Shown piece by piece: positions 20,329-32,900 of a stretch of DNA of 44,588 nucleotides. The translations under genes and the position numbers were made by a program. This DNA comes from Chromera velia (lineage: Eukaryota > Sar > Chromeraceae): positions 25,001 to 69,588 of the forward strand of contig JAHBMJ010004517.1 of the NCBI GenBank assembly GCA_018398765.1, written 5' to 3'. Each line of letters starts with the position of its first letter. Positions within the stretch are counted from its first letter, which is position 1. The notes below the pieces were generated by a model. The model searched no databases. It had not been told where the DNA came from and saw only the letters and a list, made by a program, of their open reading frames with translations.

Positions 20329-21383
20329 ATGGCGGACGTGGTCGGGGCACTGTTTGTGTCCGGACTGATTCTTCTGTTCTATTTAATTGGGTACAATGGT
20401 TTTGACAAAAAGGCCAAGAAGGTTAAACTGGAAAACGTGGTGGACCTCCTGACGATGAAAAAGGGACCAGATTTTGCTATGCGAGAGTCTAATAAGGTCA
20501 GTGCCATTTGGCACACCCGAGGCCCATTCTCCACTAAAGTACATCCCTAAAGATCAATTCGGCAATATTTGTTTGCCTGCAGACACTCGGGCTTGTCGGC
20601 CTCACGGTCCTCTGTCTGGCGTACACTCCGGGGTTCAGCGAGTCGTACACACCTTTTCTGTGGATCGCTCACATTGCGCTGACTGTGCACGGAACATTGT
20701 CTTTCTACATCTTCTACCAGTTTAGAATTGATAAGCTTCTCAAGGACAAAAAAGCTTATGCGTCAGTCCGGCCTCCCTGCCTCCATGTCTGCCCGCCTTT
20801 TTGCCGACCTTCTTATCTCTACTTCGCCCCTTGTCCGCCCTTCTACCGCTTTATCTCTTTTTCGCGTGCTCACCAACCCTGTGATTTTGATCGTCGCCTA
20901 TCGAAAGTATAGCAGTGCACACGCGCATCATCCGTCTTTTTGCCCCTCAGACCGGTAGTCAAGGATTGTCCCGATCTGTACTCAGATGTTGTGCCTTTCA
21001 GCAGTGACGACAAAGTTTCGCTACCTTTTTTGCTGTCTCTCCGTGCGTGCAGAGTTGCATTGGGAAGTTGTGCCCAGGTTTCTCTGTTGGTTGCGCACCT
21101 GGGTGTGTTGCCGTCTCTGATCATGATGCTTTTTGTTCTCGGCTTTGGGGTTTCCCATTTCTTCTTCATGGAAGTCGACACTCGGTCCTGGAAGCTGAAC
21201 GTGAGGCCGGTGGCCTACGCGCCTTTTGTCCTGGCAGCAGTGGCGGTGGCGTCGGGTCTCTTGGGGGGGGTTTTGGAACTTCTCTTAGGGCCCTCGATGA
21301 TAGGTGTGGGAGAGGGGGAAGGAGAGGGGAATGGAGAAATTCCCCCATCCGAAGATATTCCATCAGACGCCTCGGCGGCATGA
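20329..21383 (+). CDS. Multi-pass membrane protein, 259 aa, 3 exons
   Basis: Exons are 20329-20496, 20583-20761 and 20951-21383, with phases closing at both junctions. Both donors are GTCAGT; the acceptors are CTGCAG and CCTCAG. The start sits in a strong context (ACCATGG). Hydrophobic segments lie at about residues 5-22 (ALFVSGLILLFYLIGY), 57-70, 80-104 (FLWIAHIALTVHGTLSFYIF), 145-190 (probably two: VSLLVAHLGVLPSLIMMLFVLGFGVSHFF) and 203-228 (PFVLAAVAVASGLLGGV). The loop after the first segment is basic (FDKKAKKVKLENV). The C-terminus is an acidic, Gly/Glu-rich tail. The family is not recognised. A pyrimidine-rich stretch ending TGCAG inside exon 3 (about 21026-21051) could be an extra acceptor, but the continuous frame is open and was kept. 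Confidence 0.8.
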
Positions 21384-22072
21384 CTCACTCACTCACTTGA
21401 GTGAAGCGCGCTTAAGTTAAAGGAGGGGGTAGTCGAGACCTTCTGGAAGGGCGGAGAGGTTTCTTCCGGAAAGAGAGAGAACTCGTTACCGTTCGATTGA
21501 ATTGGAATTGACAATCAAGTACTCCGGGGCCAGGAGGGAAGGGGGGGGTCTGATGTGCACCAACTTGTCTCTGTCCAGTCTAGTAAATCAGAAGCGTCAC
21601 TGCAGTCGGTCGTTCTGGTGGAACTGAAGCAGAGGAGTCGTTGATTGCTGCTGTCATGCTCTTCGAAAGCGCATGAGTGCGTCTTTTCCTTGGGACCTGA
21701 AAGAAATGATATTTGTCAGACGAAGTGCATAAGAAGGAACTTGTAGGCGTCAGCGACCTGACTGTACACCTTGTCCTGTTCATGTATCTCTAACGTGATT
21801 GCTTCGAGGAAGACGAGACACTACTGCTCCTTTTCTTTCTTCTTCTCCCTCTTTTTCGCCACCCTCTGCATGTGTCTTTCTGTATCTATACGTCTTCGCG
21901 GCCCTGTGTGTGCGTCTAGGTTAAAAAGTAAGTGTAAGAGTCAGTGAGTGAGTGAGTGAGTGAGTGTGTGTGTGTGTGTGCATGTGCGTGTGTTTGTGTT
22001 TGTGTTTGCGTGTGCATGTGCGTGTGTGGGTGTGTGTGTGTGTCTGTATGTGTTTGTCTGTTCGTTTGTGTT

Positions 22073-22161
<89 letters not shown>

Positions 22162-24600
22162 TTATGTGTGATTATAGGCTATGAGAGGGGGGGGGGAGCA
22201 CAGAGACAGAAAGAGAGAGAAAGACGGAGATAGAGACTCATGTAGACCCATGCACGTGTGTATGTTTCACTGCATGTATTCTATGATTTATTTGTTGATG
22301 AAAACTATCAGAAAACAAAACATGATCGGCACGTTTAGTTTCACTAGGAGCGCTAGATAGAACATGATCTGAACATCCTAGTAACTTATAGATCGAACAT
22401 AAGGGAGGTGCTCCCTAGGGTGCTCCAAATATCAGGTTTGGATATCTAAACCCATTTGGGGGGAAACCGTATTTAAGATCTGTTCCTAGCATGTCCGCCT
22501 CTCTCTTAATTACTCTTCCTTCCATCTACGCACCGTTGCAACACCTCTAGCTACATTGCATCACACTAAGTTCTAGTCGATCGATCAGTCTTGTATGGTT
22601 CAGTCGTCCATGAGGATGAGTGCACTGTTGAATCCCCCCATCTCTCCCCGTTCGCCTGAGTGGCCTCGCGTGCCCCTAATGCATGCACTCCACCTATTTT
22701 CGAGAGATCTAAAGCTGAGTTTGAAAGCTCCAAACCATCTCCATCATATTAGGGTAGCTTAACCGCTAACTAGACCGCTGACTGTAAATTTAAGACTAAA
22801 TTTGAAAAAGACATATGCAGGTGCTGAGATTGACGGATAATAGCCGGATATTGGTGCCAGGGTAGAGAGGATTAAAAAAATGTGATTCAAGGATCACACG
22901 GTCAAGTGCGTTACTATAGTTAGTACTATAAACGGTTACAGCTATAGAGTTACAAATATCTGGGGTGTCAGGTTTTCTCCTAGGTTTTCTCTTATATGGG
23001 GAACCCCCACAAGTCTGTTGTGTGCTATATGCAGGTTTTGTCCTTTCTAAGGACCGGGGCACCTCCGTCCGGCATGTGTGCTTAAGAGTAAAGCGAAGGG
23101 GCCGCCTAGTCTTGTAAGCCTTCAAATACCCCATGGAACCTAGGTTGCGTAACAAATTTCTGCATGACATGCCGGGTTGACCAGAGCTTAAGAGGTGGCT
23201 TACTGGCTTTAACCTAACTCATTCATTCATTACATGTGAGCAAGACATGCGGCCGGATCCGAGCTCAACTGCAGATTGCCCACCTGAAAGCGGCAAGCGC
23301 GTGCATTCGGGGGACCAGAGGAGTGCAAGGGGAGGGCTGGGAGGAAGGAGGAGTAGGCATATTTTTATGACTGAGGGGTAGGAAGTACTTAGCAAATGCC
23401 GAAGAAGGCATTCAGATGGAGGAGCGTCAAGTATGAGGTCGCATGAGAGAGAGAGCTAGTAGCGAGAGCAGTAACTAGGACAGAAGGAAAAGATGAAAGA
23501 CGTATAGGCCAGACGCTAACGTCGCTAAGAATAAACTTTAAGTCAATGCCCCCCATTCATTCATTCAACCGACACTGACCGCCAAATATAAAATCCTAGC
23601 CTATCCTAGCCTAAGATCCCTAGTAAGATCCTAACCAATAATCCTCTAAAATCCAGGAGGTTTAAATCCTAGAATCTGATGCATCAGCGCGAGGCTGTAG
23701 GGCATAGATATACTAAGAATATATATAGGACAACTTGAAACTATGCCTAACCTAGATTCCTAACATTTGTTAGAGAATTGGGCTTATTTCTATGTTAATT
23801 CCTAGGTTTATTCTAGTATTTGGCGGCAACCCAGGCGGCAACGCATGAGGCACTCGGAAGCAGGTCTGTTTATATAAGAACATATCTGTGAGACTTAATA
23901 TCGAGTAGCAGTGTTGTCTTACACTAGTTTACTGCATGGTAATTAATGACTTTGTTAGCACTACGATCTAAACTGCGATCAAGACTGCAATTAAATGACT
24001 TTGAATTCTATATTAATTTCTGAAACTGTAGGATATGACTAATATATCATATAAGTGAATAAAAGTTCTACGTTGGGTATTGTCGCTTCCAACAGCCGAG
24101 CATACTAGCAAGACTTAGTATGTCGATCCCTAGATCTATCGATCTATCTATGGACGTTCGAATGGGTCTGACTTCAATGGGATACTATTAGTATATGCAG
24201 TATACAAACTACCTGCGTCAAAACAGACTGGAAGTCAATGATTGTGTTCTGAGTTATGAAATTGCATCCGTCGCATTAAAAATACATGCATCAATATAGA
24301 AAATCAATCCATTGTGGCATGCATGCATCTAGCCCGCAAGCGCATAGTTGTGACCGCATGCCGAAAGTCGAGCTCAGGGTAAACCAGCAGAACACAAGTT
24401 ACACAACCATGCCGATCTAACATCAGGAAGGACCATATACATTCAGCGCATTGCATGTGCATTGCAAGCAGTCAATTGCTTTCAGTCCGCAGGACATGAA
24501 CCAAAGAACATGCGCGCGCTGCCCCCTGATCCTGCCGCTGTCTTTTGTCTCTCGCTATTTGGCTTAATCAGTGCACTGTCCTTACAATCGACGGAAGATA
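21384..24600. other. Repeat-rich spacer without supported genes
   Basis: It holds the compound microsatellite at 21942-22160, then AT-richer DNA with short (CATT)n runs at about 23219-23231 and 23558-23570 and a moderately long minus-strand ORF at 22796-23170. That ORF has no recognisable domain. The two (CATT)n runs could mark ends of diverged transposons. No target duplications or paired terminal repeats were found by eye. Confidence 0.45.
21942..22160. repeat. Compound (GAGT)n-(GT)n-(CT)n-(GT)n microsatellite
   Basis: About 220 bp of alternating purine-pyrimidine GT repeats with a central CT block (about 22074-22095), preceded by GAGT repeats. The reading frames across it encode only Cys/Val/Leu/Ser repeats and are not genes. 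Confidence 0.97.
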
Positions 24601-27600
24601 GGTTCGAAAAGGAGGAGAAAAAAACCATTGAAAAGTAAAAGCAACAAGACAAATCAGGCACGAAAAACAGACTTGAAAAACCTGCACCTCAACTTCCATG
24701 CATGAAGAAGTAAAGGATCTTTGATCTTAATGACTCTGTCAGAAAACACAGCGAATTGAATCAGAAACTCAACTGGCCATTGCAGCAGGAACAATTCAAG
24801 AAGCAAAAAAGACAGTTCATCAATCAGGATCGACATTAATTGGTGCATTACATGAGAGCAGGGAACGAGTAACATAAGAGGACACAAGGGATAGAAGATG
24901 AGATGAAGGGAGCTGCGGCCACCGTGTGCTCTTCGGCAAAAGATCGGCAAAAGATGAGGCAGAGGACCAAAAAGTCCTTCTCGACATCTTTTATTAAACT
25001 TTAACTGTGTCTTCTTCTGAGTGTAAATGTGCAAAAACCTAAGCAAAAACAATCCCTTGAGAGGGCCTCAACCATTCTTCTCCTTCTCACCCCCCCCCCT
25101 ACTTTGGATCAGAAGTTGCATGGAAAAGACAATGAACAGCATCTAGAACAGCATCGGGACAGGACCATGCCAATCTCATTCAATGGCAGCAGAAAAACAA
25201 CAAAAGGCCGTCGGTGAATGGCGAAGTAAACTGACCAAACGACGACCAACATGCCTGCCACCCAATTATAACAAAAACTGACCAAGAGGTGCATGGATTC
25301 CTCTCAGGCCAGCAAACACATTCACATTCACATGCATTCACATTTTCGGATCAACCCTTCTCTTCTTGCATCTCATGTCTCTACAAGACGTGAAGATACA
25401 AATAAATCGACAAATGAGCCACCAACCCCCCTTTTCCCCCTTAAACTTTGGCTGAGGAATGCTGAGGATAGGCGACCCGTGTGTTTTCTAGTCGTGTTGT
25501 CAATGATTTGTCATTTCGCAAACCACCCACCGGCTGTCCCTCCTTTTTCTTTCTCTTTGCGCTTCCTGACCCTGACATGCAAGGCATGACTCAGGATCGG
25601 AAAGGCCCATATCAAAAAAAAAAAAGAGAAATCAGTCCAGACACACCCCGGTAGAACACTTCCGTCCCTCCTTCCCTTTTTCACGCTACACACACGTTTA
25701 TGCACGAATACAATTGGGCAAATTGAGATGAGTGGTCGTTTTGTTCAAGGTCAGACGTCTCTCTCTCTCTTTTTCAAACAAAAGGAAGGCGTGCAGTATG
25801 GGGGCAGGAAGCAAGAGTGATCTAGAACAAAAGAGAAGGAAGGAGAGAATCGAAACATGCGCAGCGACCCTCTTCAGACCCACACCCTTTCCTGATGCCT
25901 ATACGACTCACTCTCCCTCCTCAGTCCCTCACTGAGTCCCCCCTTCTCACGACACAACACGAAAACCAATGCATCTACTCGTCCAGAACCCTGCCCCCCC
26001 TTTTCCCAGCCCAAGAAGAATCTCAAACAATGACGATTCCAGCGACGACGCGGCCCTCCTTTCATAACGAGAGAAAGAAAGAATGGAGGGCAACTGCAAC
26101 AGGGAAGAAGCACCGCTTCCCCTTGTCTCTCTCTGCCCGTCTCACTTCTCTGGCTGGTAGGTCCACGCTTTATCTTCCCTCCCCTCCCAAGCCTTTCCCC
26201 ACTCAAATAAGCACCCATGCTCAGCATATGCAAGAGAGACGCCTGCCAGTACCCACCAGCTCCTTTTTCCTCCCTCGATTTTTTTCTTCTTCTCAGCTTT
26301 CGTCTCGGAGAGTCGTCGTCTCGTTCCCATTCTCATTAAATTCCATTCCGATCATGTCATGCAACAGCATGCACCGATGCGTTAACATGAAACGAGTGAA
26401 GACTCCCGCATGTGATGATATCATGTAACAGCAGGAGAGGGTGCATGCGCACGCCTCCATAGTCAAAGTCAAGCACAAAGACCTCATACGCAGAGGACGG
26501 ACACACAAACACAGGGATGAAACGTGCGATTGGTCATAGAGCGAAGACAAGGCACTCACCCCACCCCAATGCTTCCTATCAGACGGGGACAGGAACGCAC
26601 GAGTGAGTGAGGCTAGTATCGAGAAAGGAAGCAGAGGAACGAAAAGAACCGACGCAGCGAAGAGGAGGTGTACAGAAAGGAAGAAAAAAAGAAATGGCAC
26701 CATCATCGAATGAAAGGAAAGAGAAATAAAAAATGCACACATGTACGCATGCATGCGGAGGCAGACGAGACAACAGTGCTCCTCTCTCTACGGATGGTCG
26801 TTCCGCGAGTCAGAAGTAAAAGAGTGCGATCATTTGTAGATGGAAACAACAGATGCGTCGCGAATGAAGACAGTGGACACACACAGAACGAAAGGACACG
26901 CACAAAATTCATCGAAAAAGAAAGAGCGGAAATGCAATGCACAGCAACATTCGTTGACATGCACAACACGGTCAAGTCGCATGGAGGGAAGGAAGGACGA
27001 ATGTCTGACAAACAGAACAGAAAGATGCTTTTTCTTTCCTTTACACATAGTGTGTGAGAGAAGAACGCATGAATCCCTCACGTCTGAATTAGGCTGACGC
27101 ACGCACACACACACTCATTTACCCACTGACTCAGGGCTAAAGGATTATTTTTCAAGAAGCAAGGTAAACTCCACTCGTAACATACAGGTCGTTTGCGAAC
27201 AGCCCCCGCCACCTTTCCCCCCCCACGTTTTCCCTTTCTGCTGTTGCTGTTTTTGCCGTCCAGTCGGTTGAGACTTTTCTGAGGGACCTTCAGCATCTGA
27301 AAAGTATCTCGAACTCTTCATTGAAAACGAAGCAACAGAGAAAATTTCAACATCATCGTTATCCATTACCCCCCCCCAACCCCCCTCAAACTCTCCACAT
27401 GATCTCCCAATCGAGAAAAGGAGAAGGAAAGAACTTCACGATATGCAGAAGAACTTTAAAACATGTAATGCAAAAAAAACTTCAGGAGAAAAACCATCAA
27501 CATTACGTGGAACATAGGACCCCAAAATCTTCGTTCACCCTCTCCCGCATCTCTTCCTACCTCCCGCCCTGCGTTCTTAGACTGTACATGCAATGAAGCG

Positions 27601-27703
27601 GGAGGAGTGCCAGCCGGTAGCGAGATGACAGAGAGATTGCGTGTACCTGCCGGAAAGAGTGCGGCGGAATTCCCACTCGCAGCAGTACACGTTGAAGCCA
27701 TAC
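24601..27703. other. Gene-poor spacer, 3' flank of the coiled-coil gene
   Basis: Several ORFs of 60-180 codons occur in many frames on both strands, but none shows a domain, a signal peptide or a clean splice partner. Poly-C/poly-A runs are frequent. Part of it may be untranslated 3' sequence of the minus-strand gene ending at 27704. Confidence 0.4.
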
Positions 27704-28804
27704 TCATACGACGAATCTCTTCTCTTCTCTTCTCTTCATCTGTTCCCTCTCTTTCACCTCTGCCTTTCTCCTCATTTCCTCTCTCTCCTTCACTTTCTGT
27801 TCCTTCTTCTTCATTCGATTTACTTCTTCTGTCAGTCTGTCTCTTTCTTCTTGAAGCTTTCCGCCTGCTTCCAAAGCAGCCTCCAACCATTCACGCACCT
27901 CATCTCTTTCTTTTTCGATCTTTCTTACTCTCTTCCTCATCTTTTTATCCAAAATTTTTTCTATTTGAGTGTCTATGTCTTTGCAGGATGCCCACGCTTC
28001 TGCGGCTTCTCTGTGAAATCCTTCCCTTCTGACCTGTTCCCTTCTGACCTGGTCCTGCATCACTGGCACTCCAGACTGTTCCTCGGCCACCTCGAGGGCT
28101 TGTGCTTCCTCGGGTCTCTCTTCTGCGATCTCTGCAACCCCTGTCTCACGGAGAGTCTCTGTGGGGGTCGTCACTGACTCTCCAACCCCGGTGGTCTCAA
28201 CGGTAGAGGCAGGAGGGGCAGGGGGGGCGGTCACGTCGGACTCCTTCATGGAGGGTGCGGAGGATGTGAGTTCAGGCTTGGCATCTCCAAAGACTCTCAG
28301 ATCTCTCAGAGAGTCACGAGCTCTGCCGATGAGCGAGTCGAGCTCTCGGAGTTCTGTGGAAGCGGCGAAGGAAGGAGACTCGCTCAGACGCTTTCTGACA
28401 TCTGCAAGAAGGCCATCGACCGTGAAGATGTCCCCTAGAGTGCTGACAGAGGACAAGCGAGTGCGGGCACCCTGCAAACTCTCGTGAAGGGCTGTCTGTT
28501 CATCTGCACTGAGTCTCTGTCCAGAGAGCCCTGCACCGTCAATCTGCTCAGAGGCTCTGTCAAGAAGGGACCCGATTGAGGGTAGGCCCTCTTGGAGTCT
28601 CTTGGGTGCATCTCTCGAGAGAGGGTTCAAGTTTGTCACCGCAGCTGACTCCATGAACGAGCGAGAAGCGTCCCTGCGTGTCTGCCGTCTTGCGATCTCA
28701 AGCTCTTTCTCTTCCTGCAAGTAAAGAAAAACCCAGGCGCGGCTCACTCTCAAAAGCGTTCTCTGTATCTGGACAGAACTACGACAGGATAAGGCCGTAA
28801 ACAT
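27704..28804 (-). CDS. Charged coiled-coil protein, about 366 aa
   Basis: One long minus-strand frame. From the ATG at 28804 it gives about 366 residues to the stop at 27704. A strong acceptor (TTTACTTGCAG) at 28715 suggests instead that the exon proper is 28714-27704 (336 residues) and that the 5' end comes from an unlocated upstream exon. The N-terminal half is helical with Leu/Arg heptads (IGSLLDRASEQIDG, LRELDSLIGRARDSLRDL). The middle is Thr/Pro/Ala-rich and acidic (about 190-260). The last 110 residues form a very basic/acidic coiled coil (KKMRKRVRKIEKERDEVREW, EERDRLTEEVNRMKKKEQ). No catalytic domain is visible; a structural or scaffolding role is a guess. The C-terminus lies in a purine tract (AGAAGAGAAG) where slippage or a missed intron could change the end. 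Confidence 0.65.
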   Translation of the reverse strand: MFTALSCRSSVQIQRTLLRVSRAWVFLYLQEEKELEIARRQTRRDASRSFMESAAVTNLNPLSRDAPKRLQEGLPSIGSLLDRASEQIDGAGLSGQRLSADEQTALHESLQGARTRLSSVSTLGDIFTVDGLLADVRKRLSESPSFAASTELRELDSLIGRARDSLRDLRVFGDAKPELTSSAPSMKESDVTAPPAPPASTVETTGVGESVTTPTETLRETGVAEIAEERPEEAQALEVAEEQSGVPVMQDQVRREQVRREGFHREAAEAWASCKDIDTQIEKILDKKMRKRVRKIEKERDEVREWLEAALEAGGKLQEERDRLTEEVNRMKKKEQKVKEREEMRRKAEVKEREQMKRREEKRFVV

Positions 28805-29939
28805 ATACACATCCAATACTTAGTGGAGATAGAGTTAGCGGGACAGAATTAAGACCAGAATTCCTCTTAGTGGTCGACCGTTCACGGTGTTCTTGATTGT
28901 TGTTTTAGACGAGCACTTCTCCTGTTTGACAAAACACGGTTGGGGAACCGTGGAAAGACCACACATTCATCTCCGCAGATCTTAGCAGATCTCTTCGAGA
29001 TTCCGACAACACCAAACCTGTCTACATATATATATTAATAGAACTGATTTTGACTGACCTTCGTCGTGAAATCCCCCGCCGATCTCGTCACACACACATT
29101 GCCCATGGTCGCTCCTCGAACTTTGTAACAAACTGTCTAAACGAGGTTGTTCGAAGTCTTTGTTCACAAACAAAAGTGAAAATTCGATCTGCCACAAGCT
29201 GTGGAGCTGGTTGGATGCAGATGCCAAAATGAACGCCACAGAGAGAGCTCTTTGGCACAGGAATTTTATAAGAGCTTTCAACTTATCGAGGATTCCAGTC
29301 CCAATGGAATCAGGAGTGGTGGTACGAAGAGATCCTTCAGATGACTCAATGCAAAGAAGAAAGCGAAGCTGCAATAAGCTGCATGGTGCATGGACAATTT
29401 TGCGATGCAGGCATGGCGGCCATATATATGGCCCCGTCAGTCCATTTTGCGCGTTATTTTGACGCACGCAGTGGCACGCACTTTATGTTACATGCACCCG
29501 TGCATCACCCGTGCAGCGTTGCGACGATTTAGCCGTCGAGACTCAGTGGCTGTTGGTTGTCTTAATTGTGCACAGTTTGAGAATCACTGACGTCACAGTT
29601 TATCACAAGAGAAAGACTCCTTCTCGAAACACGAACCGCATTCCTGTATGGTTGTGCTCCTATGTGTGAGCTTGAGCAGAGTCGCGATGCTCAGTGCATG
29701 TTGTCCTCTGTCTGTGCACTGTGATTGGTGTGGTACTTCATTTGTTTTTCAGACTCTCTGATTAGTTTCTTCTATGCACGGCCCTTGACTGAGGTTCAGG
29801 CCTGCACAGAGACTCCCACCGACCACTGGTCAGCGCCCAGGCCACTCGGAGCAGACAAAGCTGACGATACCCGAAGGGAAAAGTCTCTGTAGTCTTTTTT
29901 CATTGAAGGGACGGCCATTCCAACTCGAGGGTGTTCAAG
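28805..29939. promoter_or_regulatory. Divergent spacer between coiled-coil (-) and RGG protein (+) genes
   Basis: A 1,135-bp head-to-head spacer. It contains a perfect 16-bp palindrome GGCCATATATATGGCC at 29418-29433 with a TATA-like centre, and CACCCGTGCA direct repeats near 29495-29515. The 5' exon(s) of the coiled-coil gene may also lie here. A plus-strand frame at about 29160-29462 looks somewhat protein-like but has no start, domain or splice partner. Confidence 0.35.
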
Positions 29940-32900
29940 ATGTCCTCTCTGGCTCAATACGAAAGGAGGCTGATAGAGGGTGTCGGGATGGTGTGCTTCA
30001 AGCCGCCTACGTTCGCGTATGTGGACCCGTATGCCGGAGGATCCAGGCAGAAAGTCGAATTTTACAGCAAGGTTTTGCTGCCTCGCAATTTCTGTGGCAA
30101 CTCCAACAAGGTGTTCATCAACATCATCAATTCCCATCCTCCGAGGACCTTTTACTTCGCTCTGGTATGCTGAATCTTTTTGTGCTGCCCCTCCTTTTTT
30201 TCTTTCATTGATTGATGCAGTCCTCGGTCTGTCCTCTCTCTCTCTCAATTGCTTCTGTCCGGCATCTGTTCTCTTCCGCTCTGCTGCATGTCCACATCTG
30301 CTCTCCCTCGGCCCTTCCACGTACGATCGGTCGTTCTTTTTTGATCTGCTCTCCATTTGTCTTCTTTCCTTCTTTGGTGTGCGTGCCGGCTCCTTCTGTT
30401 TGTGGTTTCTTCTACACGCAGAAGGAAAATGCGGCATTCGAGGTCAAGGGCGCCTTCGATTTCGAAGAGGAGATAGTAAAGTGCAAAATCTTTGTGTCGG
30501 TGATCCGCGACGGGCTTTCGGAGAAGATTCTAGTGTCTGGCACCAGAGCAGCAGTTCCGGTCAGTAGATTGGGGGGATGGCTGCGAATCTTCCTCCGGTT
30601 CTCCCCTCCCCCCTCCCGTCTCGCGCGATTCGATTTTGGGTGTTTCTATGAAAACTTTTCCCCCTTCTGATCCGCCAGAATCTGTGGTTGTCCATTCGAA
30701 TGTGAGGATGGATGTCTTGGCCTGCGTAGGTGTTTGTCTTTCCGTTTTTGCCTTTTGGTTCGCGCATCCAATCTCACTACCTCTTCTTCTCCCCGTACAA
30801 AAATGATCATGTCACTGTGGCTGCTGATAAAGGCCACAGAACGAAGCGACGGTAGCCCGTCGGTGGCACAAAACGAAGGGGGAACAGTTGCCTTGGGCAC
30901 CTGCCGCTGCGGTTTCATTTATTAATATATTGACAGCTTTGGCCGTGTCTGCCCCCGTTAACCAGGAGATGGTTCTTTCCCCCTTCTCCTTTGCGTGCCC
31001 TCTCTCCAACAGAGCATGGTTCTTCTTCTTGCCCGTGTTCTGATTTGTCTGCTTCCACCGGACATATGGGCTTTTCTAGCCCTTTTCGCCCTTTGGCCAA
31101 TGCCGCCCCTTCCTTTGGCCGTAATTCTCCCTTTTGATCGTTTGAATTCTCTGCAGAAAGCACCGCCCCGCATTCTCCTGGAACACACAGAGCGGCAAGG
31201 GGAGGATGAAGGGGAGTCTGCGCTTCAAGATGAAGAGGTGCCTGTGGGGGCTGCAGAGACTCGGCTGTTTCTGTTGGACGAAGATGAGGAAGAGGCGGGG
31301 ATCGCAGTTGTGGACACCGAAGAGTCCCTTGGTGCTGCATATCAGTGGGGGAGGGGGGATCAGCAGCTTACAGAGAACGCTGGTGGGGGAGCTGAGAGGG
31401 AAGGGGGGGGCATACAGGGATGGGGCGAGGGGGCTGCATCATTTGATGGTGCTGAGCATGGAGAAGCACAAGAGGGGGAAGACTTCCATTTTGACGGAGA
31501 AGAAGAAGGAGAGGCAGACCAGCCGCTTTACGAGGAACACTGTACAGGAGACAAAGACTCTCCCATGGAAGTGGAAGAGGGGGGTGGATTGAGGACATTC
31601 AACGAAAACTTCCAACTGCGTCTCGGTCAGTCTCTCTGTCTTTGAGGTAGTGAGAGAGAGCCCCTTCAATCCTCCTGTCTCCTTGTGGCATGAATTCTTT
31701 TTTCTGTTTCGCGCGCCTGGCTGGTGCCAACTTTCTGTCTGTGCGACGGAGAGTGCATGGGTGAAATTGCGGCCTGGTCTGTCGAGTAAAACCCGTTTCT
31801 CTTCTCCTTCCCCGCTTGTATGTTTTCTTCCCGACTTTCCGATCTCTCATTTCTGAATTCTCCGTTCTTCCTTCTTCTCTGCACCTTGTTGTCGAAAGCC
31901 ATCGTCGAGCCCTTCTGATCTCTTTCTTTGCACTCCCCCCTCTCTGCATCTGCACGTATCTGCAGTGTTTCCAGACTGCCCCCAGTCGACGGAGCTCTTG
32001 GAGACGTACACAAAGAGAGACGACACGAAGCATCAGAAACCAGTGGAAGGTCTCAGAAGTCTGGCAAGGGCCTTTGTGGAGAGACGGCTCGAGGGCACAG
32101 GGTCAGTGACAACAGTCCCAAAATTCAGCCACGAAGGGAAACAGAGGAAGCATGTGAGGGTGGGGAGGCTGCAGGAACCCCTGAGGGAGGGTTTGCTTTG
32201 TCAGAGGTTCAGGTCTCACCACGGTTGGTGTCAGGTTTTGGTTGTCGCCATGAAGGTGAAGGTCGAGAACCTGTCCGACGAGTCCGAGAGGTTTGTGAGG
32301 GCCAGACTGAGCTCTCATGACCCGGGGAACAGGGTGTACAGGTACGGAGAGGCGAAGATGAGGGCGGGGTTCGAGGATCTGTGGACTCACGTTGCACAGG
32401 AAGACTACGCCCAGAAGCTCAAGGAGTGCGAGGAAGCGATAGAGATCCGTCCCTTCTGTCAGTCGATGGGGGAGCAGACATTGTTCTGTTGTTCTCTTTT
32501 CTTTTGCACCTCAATTTCTGCCCACGTCTGGAGCGTCGGATGAAGAAAATTGAGTCCGCCCCCCCCCTACGTTTCAATGCTTCTTTCTTTTTTTCGTTAT
32601 GCTGGTTCGTCTATTTACTCCTTGCTTTACAACAGCACTAAACGTCCCCTATTTCTGCTGACAGAATTGCACACGAACCTCTTTTATCTTCTCCTTGTCA
32701 GGAATACTTGTTGTGCTCTTTTGTGCCCTTACCTCGATCACTCTTTCCTTCCTCTTTCACTTTCCCCGCTCTCCCCGCAGCCACACCCCATCCGATGCAC
32801 GTTGAGATTCTCTGCGGTCAGTGGCGTTGCACATGTCAACCAACAGAGAAGGAGGGAAGTCTTCATGCAGTCCGAAATTGACATGTACCCAGAAAAATTC

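Noticed and set aside
21956-22184. Cys/Val-rich ORFs in three plus frames
   Set aside because: Pure microsatellite translation.
22796-23170. 124-codon minus-strand ORF as a gene
   Set aside because: No domain, no splice partner, surrounding DNA repeat-like; kept as spacer.
24081-24094. LTR start TGTTGGAAGCGACA on the minus strand
   Set aside because: The sequence resembles a Copia-type LTR start, but no matching second LTR, terminal CA with a target duplication, or polyprotein was found.
24654-25052. 132-codon minus-strand ORF with hydrophobic residues
   Set aside because: Low-complexity Leu/Phe composition from T-rich DNA; no supporting features.
25895-26428. 177-codon plus-strand ORF
   Set aside because: Overlapping ORFs of similar length occur in several frames, composition is biased, and no domain or splice signal supports it.
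27456-27890. Alternative frame through the coiled-coil 3' end (minus)
   Set aside because: It overlaps the main frame in a purine tract; could be an alternative C-terminus but nothing favours it over the stop at 27704.
29160-29462. Plus-strand protein-like frame (KLWSWLDADAKMNATERALW)
   Set aside because: No ATG in a suitable place, no acceptor/donor pair joining it to the RGG gene, and no recognised domain.
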